Below, in pieces: positions 49,380-58,000 of a stretch of 64,000 nt of DNA. Made by a program: the position numbers and the translations under genes. A model generated the notes under the pieces. It was not told where the DNA came from. It searched no databases and was given only the letters and a program-made list of their open reading frames with translations. Source of the DNA: Nocardioides aquaticus (GTDB lineage: Bacteria; Actinomycetota; Actinomycetes; Propionibacteriales; Nocardioidaceae); the NCBI RefSeq assembly GCF_018459925.1, contig NZ_CP075371.1:3658001-3722000 (forward strand). The letters are read 5' to 3'. The first letter of the stretch is position 1. The number at the start of each line of letters is the position of its first letter.

Positions 49380-50350
49380 GACTGCCCGGTCAGGTCGTCG
49401 GTGGCCAGGTCGTCGGGGTCGAGGTCGGGCCGGACCCCGCGGAAGGACGGCTGGCGCAGCCGGGCGTACCCGGCCCCGTGCGTGTCGACGTCGACGACCA
49501 GCACCGGCTCGACCCAGTGCGTGCCGCGGGCGTCGACGCGGGGCACCTCGTCGTGGAACGGGCTGGCCGCCCGCGCCAGCGGGGCCACCATCGCAGCCAG
49601 CTCCGCGCTCCGCCGGCCCCCGATCCCGCTGCCCACGCGGCCCCGGTAGGCCAGCCCGTCGGACGTCGGCTCGCCGACCAGCACGGCGGCCAGCGGACCG
49701 TCGGCGCCGCTGCCCTCCTGCGGGCGCCAGCCCCCCACGACGTACGAGCGCCGGTGCCGGTGCGCCAGCTTCAGCCAGTGCGGGCTGCGCCGCTCGAAGG
49801 CGTAGCGGGAGTCGCGGCGCTTGCTGACCACGCCCTCCAGTCCCTGGGTGCGGGTGGCCTCGAGCAGCATCGCCCCGTCGTCGTACGCCGCGGGCACCTG
49901 CCACCCGGTGGCCCCGAGCCCGTCGGGGCCGGCGAGGTCCTCCAGGCGCGCCCGTCGCTCGGCCCAGGCCAGCCCCGTGAGGTCCTCGCCGTCGAGCGCG
50001 AGCAGGTCGAAGACCATGTAGGTGGCCGGCACCCGGTCGGCCAGCGCGGCCGCCGTGGCCGCCCGGCGCACGTGCATCCGCTCCTGCAGGGTGCGGAAGT
50101 CCGGCAGCCCGCGCTCGTTCAGCGCGATCACCTCGCCGTCGACCAGCAGGTCGCGCCCCGGCAGGGGGCTGGTCGAGAGGTCGGGCCACGCCACGGTGAC
50201 CTCGTTGTCGTTGCGGCTGGTCATCCGCACGGCGTCGCCCAGGTCGGCCCCGCCGCGTGCCAGGACCCGGACGCCGTCCCACTTCACCTCGTGCGACCAC
50301 CGCTCCCCGGACGGCACCTCGGTGGTCGGGGTGGCGAGCATGGGGCGCAT
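49376..50350 (-). CDS. ligD: ATP-dependent DNA ligase (LigD-type) of NHEJ
   Basis: 324 aa. The nucleotidyltransferase motif I Lys is in SHEVKWDGVRVLARGG. Other motifs are LLVDGEVIALNERGLPDFRT (III), YMVFDLLALDGEDL (IIIa), LEGVVSKRRDSRYAFERRSP (IV) and WLKLAHRHRRSYVV (V). An OB-fold follows. Start MRPMLATPTTEVPS with AAGGA eight bases upstream. No phosphoesterase domain. It seals ends processed by the polymerase encoded next, with Ku divergently encoded 18 bp away. Confidence 0.92.
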   Translation of the reverse strand: MRPMLATPTTEVPSGERWSHEVKWDGVRVLARGGADLGDAVRMTSRNDNEVTVAWPDLSTSPLPGRDLLVDGEVIALNERGLPDFRTLQERMHVRRAATAAALADRVPATYMVFDLLALDGEDLTGLAWAERRARLEDLAGPDGLGATGWQVPAAYDDGAMLLEATRTQGLEGVVSKRRDSRYAFERRSPHWLKLAHRHRRSYVVGGWRPQEGSGADGPLAAVLVGEPTSDGLAYRGRVGSGIGGRRSAELAAMVAPLARAASPFHDEVPRVDARGTHWVEPVLVVDVDTHGAGYARLRQPSFRGVRPDLDPDDLATDDLTGQS

Positions 50351-50371
50351 GGGGTCATCCTTGACCCCATG
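50348..50371. promoter_or_regulatory. perfect palindrome spanning both divergent NHEJ start codons
   Basis: CATGGGGTCA and TGACCCCATG are exact reverse complements separated by TCCT. The outer CAT/ATG triplets are the start codons of the ligase gene (minus) and ku (plus). With only 18 bp between starts, promoters must lie inside the opposite coding region or the site must serve as a shared operator. Confidence 0.7.
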
Positions 50372-51307
50372 CGGGCGATCTGGAAGGGCGCGGTCTCCTT
50401 CGGGCTGGTCAGCGTGCCGGTCAAGCTGTACGCCGCCACGGAGAGCCACGACGTCTCCTTCCGGCAGGTGCACGCCTCCGACGGGGGCCGGATCCGCTAC
50501 CAGCGGGTCTGCTCGGTCGACGGCGAGGAGGTGCCGTACTCCGAGATCGCCAAGGGCTTCGAGACCGAGGACGGCGAGATGGTCGTGCTCGACGAGGACG
50601 ACCTCGAGTCGCTGCCCTCGACCAGCTCGCGCGAGATCGCGGTCGAGAAGTTCGTGCCGAGCGACCAGATCGACCCCATGCTGTTCGAGAAGTCCTACTA
50701 CCTGGAGCCGGAGAAGAGCGGGGCCAAGCCGTACGCCCTCCTGCGCCAGGCCCTCGTCGAGGCCGACCGGATGGCCGTGGTCACCGTCGCCCTGCGCCAG
50801 CGGACCTCGATCGCGGTGCTGCGGGTGCGCGACGACGTGATCGTGCTGCAGACCATGATGTGGCCCGACGAGGTCCGCACGCCTGACTTCTCCGTCGAGC
50901 CCGGCGACGTCAAGGACTCCGAGACGAAGATGGCCACGATGCTGGTCGAGACGCTCGCCGGCGACTTCGACGCCGCGGAGTTCGAGGACGACTACGCCGG
51001 GGCGGTCAAGGCGATGGTCAAGGCCAAGATCGAGGGCGGCGAGATCAAGCGGACCCCGACGTCGACGAAGTCCTCCGGCGAGGTCGTCGACCTGCTCGCC
51101 GCCCTGCAGCGCTCGGTCGAGGCGGCGAAGAGCTCGCGCGGCGAGGACACGGCGGCGGAGCAGGAGAAGCCGACGGAGAAGGCCCCCGCCAAGAAGACCG
51201 CGAAGAAGTCCGCGGCCACGAAGGCTCCCGCCAAGAAGACCGCCGCCAAGAAGACCGCCGCGAAGAAGACCGCGAAGAAGAAGCCGGCGGCCAAGAAGGC
51301 CAGCTGA
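50369..51307 (+). CDS. ku: Ku protein of bacterial NHEJ
   Basis: 312 aa. Homodimeric DNA-end-binding ring that recruits LigD. It starts MRAIWKGAVSFGLVSVPVKL, the invariant Ku opening, with IRYQRVCSVDGEEVPYSEIA, KFVPSDQIDPMLFEKSYYLE and QTMMWPDEVRTPDF in the core. The C-terminal 50 residues are lysine/alanine-rich (AKKTAAKKTAAKKTAKKKP), a histone-like tail that aids DNA binding in actinobacterial Ku. Divergent from the ligase gene. Confidence 0.95.
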   Translation: MRAIWKGAVSFGLVSVPVKLYAATESHDVSFRQVHASDGGRIRYQRVCSVDGEEVPYSEIAKGFETEDGEMVVLDEDDLESLPSTSSREIAVEKFVPSDQIDPMLFEKSYYLEPEKSGAKPYALLRQALVEADRMAVVTVALRQRTSIAVLRVRDDVIVLQTMMWPDEVRTPDFSVEPGDVKDSETKMATMLVETLAGDFDAAEFEDDYAGAVKAMVKAKIEGGEIKRTPTSTKSSGEVVDLLAALQRSVEAAKSSRGEDTAAEQEKPTEKAPAKKTAKKSAATKAPAKKTAAKKTAAKKTAKKKPAAKKAS

Positions 51308-51316
51308 GCCCGGTCC

Positions 51317-53146
51317 TCAGGCCAGCGAGTCCTCCCAGGCCGCGTGCAGCGCGGAGAACCGTCCGCCGTCGGTGGCCACCAGCTCGGCCGGCGAGCCGTC
51401 CTCGACGACCCGCCCGTGCTCCATCACCAGCACCCGGTCGGCGATCTCGACCGTGGAGAGCCGGTGGGCGATGATCACCGCGGTCCGCCCGGCGAGCACG
51501 GTGCGCAGGGCCTGCTGGACCAGCCGCTCGGACGGCACGTCGAGCGAGGAGGTGGCCTCGTCCAGGATCAGCACGGCGGGGTCGGCCAGGAACGCGCGGG
51601 CGAAGGCGACCAGCTGGCGCTGGCCGGCGCTCAGCCGCCCGCCGCGGTTGGCCACGTCGGTCTCGTACCCCTCGGGCAGGGCGGTGATGAAGTCGTGCGC
51701 GCCGAGCGCGGTGGTGGCGGCCACGACGTCCTCCATCGACGCCCCGGGCCGGCCGAACCGGATGTTGTCGGCGACGGTGCCGGAGAACAGGTAGTTCTCC
51801 TGGGTCACCATCACCACGGCGCGGCGCAGGTCGTCGGAGGTCAGCGTGCGCAGGTCCTGCCCGTCGAGCAGCACCGCGCCGCCGGTCGGGTCGTAGAAGC
51901 GGGTGGCGAGCTTGGCGAGGGTGGTCTTGCCCGCACCGGTCGTGCCGACCAGGGCGAGGGTCTGGCCCGCCGGCACCGTCAGGTCCAGGCCGGGCAGGAC
52001 CGGCCGGTCGGCGACGTAGGCGAAGCGGACGTCCTCGAAGCGCAGCTCGCCCCGCGCCGCGCCCAGCGGGTGCGGGCGCTCGGGCTCGGGCACGTCCGGC
52101 TCCTCCCGGAGCACCCCGGCCAGCTTGTCCAGCGCGGCCGAGGCCGACTGGAAGGTGTTGTAGAACTGCGAGATCTCCTGCATCGGCTCGAAGAACTGGC
52201 GCAGGTAGAGCAGGAACGCCGCCAGCACCCCGACGGTGACCTCGCCCTGGAAGGCGAGGTAGCCGCCGTAGAGCAGGGTGATGCCGATGGTCAGGTTGCC
52301 GATCAGCTTGATGCCGGGCATGAAGACCGCGACCAGCCGGAAGGCGTGCAGGCTGGCGCGCCGGTACTGGTCGTTGACGTCGTCGAAGATCTCCTGGTTG
52401 CGCGGCTCCCGGCGGAACGCCTGGACCGCCTTCACGCCGCCCATCGACTCCACGAAGTGCACGATGACCAGCGCGATCTTCTCCCGGGTACGGGTGTAGC
52501 TGCGCGCGGAGGCCTTGCGGAACCAGTTGGTCAGCAGGAACAGGAACGGCCCGCACAGCAGCGCCACCGCGCCGAGCTCGAGGTCGAGGAACAGCAGCAG
52601 CCCGGCCGTGCCGACCAGGGTGAAGGCGGCGGTGACGAGACCGTCGAAGCCGGTCTCGAGCATCTCGTAGATCGCGTCGACGTCGGAGGTCTGCCGGGAG
52701 ATGACCCGGCCGGAGGTGTAGGAGTCGTGGAACGCCGGGCTCAGGGCCTGGAAGTGCCGGAACACCCGCCGCCGCAGCTCGTAGAGCATGTCCTGCCCGA
52801 TCGTCCCGGACCGGACGAGGAACAGGTTGCGCGCCACCGCCTGCAGGACCGTCGAGGCCAGCACCAGCCCGACCACCTCGGCCAGCGGGACGAGGTTGCC
52901 GCTCTCCTGGATGGGCGGGATCCCGGAGTCGATGCCCACCTTGACCAGGTAGGGGATCGCCAGCCGGCCGACGTTCTCGACCACGACGATCCCGATCAGG
53001 ATCCACAGCGCCTTCCTGTACGGCCGCAGCAGCTCGCGCAGCAGGTCGCCGGCGCCCCCGGTGAAGGTGACCCCGCGGCCGCGCTCGGCGGCCTCCTCGG
53101 CGTCGACCTCGGCCACCCCGCGCCAGTCGGCGCTCGGCCCGCTCAT
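51317..53146 (-). CDS. ABC exporter half-transporter, canonical ATPase site
   Basis: 609 aa, fused membrane domain (six helices) and ATPase. Walker A LVGTTGAGKTTLAK, signature LSAGQRQLVAFARAFLADP, Walker B AVLILDEATSSLD and the His switch IIAHRLST are all catalytic. Its ATG overlaps the stop of the partner gene (ATGA at 53143-53146), so the two form a heterodimeric type IV exporter. Substrate unknown. Multidrug or lipid export is usual for this class. Confidence 0.9.
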   Translation of the reverse strand: MSGPSADWRGVAEVDAEEAAERGRGVTFTGGAGDLLRELLRPYRKALWILIGIVVVENVGRLAIPYLVKVGIDSGIPPIQESGNLVPLAEVVGLVLASTVLQAVARNLFLVRSGTIGQDMLYELRRRVFRHFQALSPAFHDSYTSGRVISRQTSDVDAIYEMLETGFDGLVTAAFTLVGTAGLLLFLDLELGAVALLCGPFLFLLTNWFRKASARSYTRTREKIALVIVHFVESMGGVKAVQAFRREPRNQEIFDDVNDQYRRASLHAFRLVAVFMPGIKLIGNLTIGITLLYGGYLAFQGEVTVGVLAAFLLYLRQFFEPMQEISQFYNTFQSASAALDKLAGVLREEPDVPEPERPHPLGAARGELRFEDVRFAYVADRPVLPGLDLTVPAGQTLALVGTTGAGKTTLAKLATRFYDPTGGAVLLDGQDLRTLTSDDLRRAVVMVTQENYLFSGTVADNIRFGRPGASMEDVVAATTALGAHDFITALPEGYETDVANRGGRLSAGQRQLVAFARAFLADPAVLILDEATSSLDVPSERLVQQALRTVLAGRTAVIIAHRLSTVEIADRVLVMEHGRVVEDGSPAELVATDGGRFSALHAAWEDSLA

Positions 53147-54945
53147 CGGCGTGCCTCCGCGTGCTCGGTGGGTCGGGCCGGCGCGGCGTCGGCGGCGAGC
53201 AGCTCCCGGTAGGCCGGCACGGTCGCGAGCAGGTCCCGGTGGTCGCCGACGTGGGTGATCCGGCCGTCCTGGAGCAGCGCGACCCGGTCGGCGAGCAGCA
53301 CCGTCGAGGCCCGGTGGGCGACCACGAGGCCCGTCGTCGAGGCCAGCACGCGCTGCAGCGCCTCCTCGACCAGCTGCTCGGTGTGCACGTCGAGCGCGGA
53401 CAGCGTGTCGTCGAGGACCAGCACCACCGGTCGTGCCAGCACCGCGCGCGCCAGGGCGAGGCGCTGGCGCTGGCCGCCGGAGAGCGCCATGCCCTGCTCG
53501 CCGATCCGGGTGTCCAGTCCCCAGGGCAGGTCGTGCACGAAACCGGCCTGGGCGATCGCGAGGGCCTCCTCGACCTCGGCGTCCGAGGCGTCGGCGCGAC
53601 CCAGGGTGAGGTTCTCCCGGGCGCTCATCGAGAACAGGGTGGGCTCCTCGAAGGCGGTCGCCACCAGGCTCCGCAGGTGGGTCAGCTCCAGGTCGCGGAC
53701 GTCCACGCCGTCGAGGGTGACCCGTCCGCCGGTGACGTCGTAGAGGCGCGGCACCAGGGCGGTGAGCACGCTCTTGCCCGACCCGGTGGCGCCGACCAGC
53801 GCCACGGTCTCACCCGGCGCGAGGTCCAGGTCGACCCCGCGCAGCACCGGCTCGTCGGGGGCGTCCGGGAACGCGAAGTCCACGCCCTCCAGGCGCAGGT
53901 GGCCGCGCGGCTCGGCGATCACCCGGTCCCCGCCGACGATGTCGGGCCGGGTGTCGAAGATCTCCAGGATCCGGGCGGCCGCGGTCATCGCCTCCTGCGC
54001 CATCGCCAGGATGACGCCGAGGGAGGCCACCGGCCAGACCAGCGACAGCAGCAGCGTGATGAAGGCGACCAGCTCCCCGGGGGTCAGCTGGTCGTACCCG
54101 ACGCCGATCGCGCCCAGCCCCAGGACGGCCACGACCGCCAGGTTGGGGATGCCCTCGAGGAACGTCCAGAACTTCGCGGCGAGCCGGACCTTCTCCATGC
54201 TGGTCGCGCGCAGCCGGTCGGCCGAGGCCTCGTACTGCCGCGCGACGTGCTCGCTGCGCCCGAAGGACTTGATCACCCGGACCCCGACCGCGCCCTCCTC
54301 GGCCAGCGTGGCCAGGTCGCCCTGCTCGTCCTGGACCCGCCGGGAGATGACGACGTAGGTCCGCTCGAAACGCATCGAGAGCACCACGATCGGCACCGCC
54401 GCGGCAGCCACGACCAGGCCGAGCGGCCAGTACATGACCAGCAGCACGGCCGTCGTCGCCACGAGCTGCAGCACGTTGACGACCAGGAAGATCATCCCGA
54501 AGCCGCTGAACCGGCGCAGGGCGGCGAGGTCGGTGGTCGCGCGCGAGAGGAGCTGGCCCGACTGCCACTGGGTGTGGAAGGACATCGGCAGCTGCTGGAG
54601 GCGGTCGTAGAGGTCGCGGCGCATCGCGCTCTCGATGCTGAGCACGGCGCTGGACTGGATCCACCGGCGCCAGAAGACCAGCGCGGCCTCCAGCACGCCG
54701 AGGCCGATCGCCAGCAGGCCCAGCGGGAGCAGCATCCCGATCTCGCCGTCGGTCACCGGTCCGTCGATGATCGCGCGCGTCACCAGCGGGATCGCGATCG
54801 CCAGCCCGACCCCGACCAGCGAGACGGTCAGCATGATCGCCAGGGTCGTGGCGTGGGGTCGCAGGTAGGAGCGGAGGCGCCACAGGGAGTGGACGCCGGC
54901 GGGCGGCTGGGTGGCGGGGACGACCCCCGCAGAACTGGTTGACAT
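53143..54945 (-). CDS. ABC exporter half-transporter, degenerate ATPase site
   Basis: 600 aa. Membrane domain then ATPase with Walker A LVGATGSGKSVLTA, signature MALSGGQRQRLALARAVLAR and switch VVAHRAST. Walker B ends VLVLDDTLSALD, with Asp in place of the catalytic Glu. This is the hallmark of the non-hydrolysing site in heterodimeric exporters such as TM287/288 and BmrCD. The partner gene at 51317 supplies the active Glu. Start MSTSSAGVVPATQPP. Confidence 0.9.
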   Translation of the reverse strand: MSTSSAGVVPATQPPAGVHSLWRLRSYLRPHATTLAIMLTVSLVGVGLAIAIPLVTRAIIDGPVTDGEIGMLLPLGLLAIGLGVLEAALVFWRRWIQSSAVLSIESAMRRDLYDRLQQLPMSFHTQWQSGQLLSRATTDLAALRRFSGFGMIFLVVNVLQLVATTAVLLVMYWPLGLVVAAAAVPIVVLSMRFERTYVVISRRVQDEQGDLATLAEEGAVGVRVIKSFGRSEHVARQYEASADRLRATSMEKVRLAAKFWTFLEGIPNLAVVAVLGLGAIGVGYDQLTPGELVAFITLLLSLVWPVASLGVILAMAQEAMTAAARILEIFDTRPDIVGGDRVIAEPRGHLRLEGVDFAFPDAPDEPVLRGVDLDLAPGETVALVGATGSGKSVLTALVPRLYDVTGGRVTLDGVDVRDLELTHLRSLVATAFEEPTLFSMSARENLTLGRADASDAEVEEALAIAQAGFVHDLPWGLDTRIGEQGMALSGGQRQRLALARAVLARPVVLVLDDTLSALDVHTEQLVEEALQRVLASTTGLVVAHRASTVLLADRVALLQDGRITHVGDHRDLLATVPAYRELLAADAAPARPTEHAEARR

Positions 54946-55011
54946 CGGCAACCCCGACCCTAGGTGGGGCCACCGACACCGCGCCAATCCGCCGCCACCC
55001 GGGCCGGTGGG

Positions 55012-58000
55012 TCAGGCCCGCAGGCTGCGCACCGTCCTCAGCGCGACCGACATCCGGGCCAGGTCGGCCTGCTCGTCGGAGCAGATCCGTCGCAGCGTCC
55101 CGGTGGCCCGCTCGACCGCCGTGGGGCGGCGCTCCTCCCACGCCGCGATCCGGGCGGCGGCGCCCTCCCCGGCCTCGGTCTCCTGCAGCACCGCGCGGGT
55201 GAGCTCGTCGTGCACGGCGTGCAGGTCGTCGCGCAGCGCGGCGCGCGCCATCGTCTCCCACTCGTCGCGGCGCGGCAGGGCGAGGATCCGCCCGACCAGC
55301 GCGGGCAGCCCGAGCCGCTCGCCGAGGGTGAAGTGCACCCGGGCGACGTCCTCGGCCTCGAGCCCCTCGTCCTCGGCCGTGGCCACGACGCCCAGCAGCT
55401 GGTAGGCCGGCCCGAGCACGGCGACCCGCACCGCGAGGTCCTCGGCCACCCCGGCCTCGACGAGCCCGTCGCGGCGGCGCTCGAACCCGGCCAGCTCCGC
55501 GCCGGTGAGCAGCTCGGGCAGCCGGGCCATCACCCGCGGCACCACGCCGGCGAAGGTCGCCGCGACCGCCGTGGTGTCCAGGGGCTCGTGGCGCCGGCTG
55601 ACCAGCCACCGGGAGGCGCGCTCCACCAGGGTGCGCATCTCGACCCGCATCCGCGTCTGCACGCCGGCGTCCAGCCGGTTGTCCAGCGCGGCCACCTCGT
55701 CGCGCAGCGGGCGGGACCCTACGATCTCGCGGGCCGCGAAGTTGGCCCGCACGAGGTCGGCGGCACTCGCCCCGGTCTCGGCCTCCAGGCGCGGCCAGTA
55801 GGTCAGCCCGGCCACGTCGACGAGGTCGTTGACCACCCGGGTCACCACGATCTCGCGGCGCAGCGGGTGCGCACGCACGGCCGCGGGGTGCTCGTCGCGG
55901 ATCCTGGTCGGGAAGTACGCCACGAGGTCCTGCTCGAACCACGGGTCGTCGGGCACGTCGGAGGCGAGCAGTTCGTGGGCCAGCACGATCTTGGTCCAGG
56001 CCAGCAGCACGGCCAGCTCGGGCGTGGTCAGCCCCTCCTTGCGCTCGAGGCGGCGGCGGACCTCGCGCCGCGACGGCAGGCCCTCGATCTGGCGGTCCAG
56101 GGCGCCGGCGGCCTCCAGCCGCTTCATCCAGGTCTCGTGGACGTGCAGCAGGGACGGCGCGTGGGCCACGGCGTTGGCCAGGGCGATGTTCTGCTCGGCG
56201 TTGTCGTGCAGGACCAGCGCGGCGACCTCGTCGGTCATCGAGGCCAGGGTCGCGTTGCGCTGCTTGCGGGTCAGGTCGCCGTCGGCCACCACCCGGTCGA
56301 GCAGGATCTTGAGGTTCACCTCGTGGTCGGAGGTGTCGACGCCGGCGGAGTTGTCGATGAAGTCGGTGTTGATCCGACCGCCCTGGCCGCCCGCGCCGCG
56401 CAGGGCGTACTCGACCCGCCCGGCCTGGGTGAGCCCGAGGTTGCCGCCCTCGCCGACGCACCGGGCACGCACCGCCCGACCGTCGACGCGGATGGCGTCG
56501 TTGGCCTTGTCCCCGACCTCGGCGTGCGTCTCGTCGGAGGACTTGACGTAGGTGCCGATGCCGCCGTTCCAGAGCAGGTCGGCCGGGGCGGCCAGGATCG
56601 CGCTGATCAGCGCGGCCGGGGTCAGCGACGTGACGTCGTCGGCCAGGCCGAGCGCCCGCCGCGCCTGCGGGCTGACCGGCACCGACTTGCGGTCGCGGGA
56701 CCAGACGCCGCCGCCCTCGGAGAGCAGCGTGGTGTCGTAGTCGGCCCAGCTCGACCGCGGCAGGTCGAAGAGCCGGCGCCGCTCGGCGAAGGACGTCGCC
56801 GCGTCGGGGTCGGGGTCGAGGAAGACGTGCCGGTGGTCGAAGGCGGCCACCAGCCGCACGTGCTCGGAGCAGAGCATCCCGTTGCCGAAGACGTCGCCGG
56901 ACATGTCGCCGATCCCGACGCAGGTGAAGTCCTCGGTCTGGCAGTCGATGCCGCGCTCGCGGAAGTGCCGCTGGACCGAGACCCAGGCACCGCGGGCGGT
57001 GATCCCCATCGCCTTGTGGTCGTAGCCGACCGACCCGCCGCTGGCGAAGGCGTCCCCCAGCCAGAACCCGCGCGCGACGGCGATCTCGTTGGCCAGGTCG
57101 GAGAAGGTCGCGGTGCCCTTGTCGGCGGCCACCACGAGGTAGGAGTCGTCCTCGTCGTGGCGCACCACGTCGCGCGGCGGGACCGTCGCACCGTCGACCC
57201 GGTCGTCGGTGACGCTGAGCAGCCCGGTGATGAAGGTGCGGTAGCAGGCCTGCCCCTCGGCCAGCCAGGCCTCGCGCTCGGCCGGGTCGGGCAGCTGCTT
57301 GGCGAAGAACCCGCCCTTCGCGCCGACCGGCACGATCACGGTGTTCTTGACCATCTGGGCCTTGACCAGGCCGAGCACCTCGGTCCGGAAGTCGTCGCGT
57401 CGGTCCGACCACCGCAGCCCGCCGCGGGCGACCGGGCCGAAGCGCAGGTGCACGCCCTCGACCCGCGGGGAGTAGACGAAGATCTCGAACAGCGGGCGCG
57501 GGTCCGGCAGGTCGGGCAGGCCGGCCGGGCTGAGCTTGAGCACCACGTCACCGGACGCGACGCCGGCCGGGGCGCCGGTGGTGTCGGCCTGGAACCAGCT
57601 CGTGCGCAGCGTGGCCCGCACGTGCGCCAGGTAGGAGCGCAGGATGCGGTCCTGGTCCAGGCTCGCCACGTCCTCCAGCGCCGCCTCGATCCGGGTCTCC
57701 AGGTCCTCGCAGCGCGCGGTGCGACGCGGGTCGTCGGCCTCGCCGAGGGCCGGGTCGAACCGGGTCTCGAACAGCGCCACGAGCAGCCGCGCCAGCCCGG
57801 GCTCGGCGAGCAGCGCCTCCTCGATGTAGTCGAGCGCGAACGGGGCCTGACCCTGACGCATGTACTTCGCGTACGCGCGCAGCACCGCCACCTGCCGCCA
57901 CCCGAGGCCGGCGGCCAGGACCAGCGCGTTGAACCCGTCGGTCTCGCAGTGGCCGTCCCACACCGCGCGGACCGCGTCGGTGAACAGCACCCGGGCGTCG

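Noticed and set aside
51344..54942. Long plus-strand frames opposite the ABC transporter genes
   Set aside because: Low-complexity Gln/Arg/Gly/Val translations. The minus strand has full Walker, signature and switch motifs.
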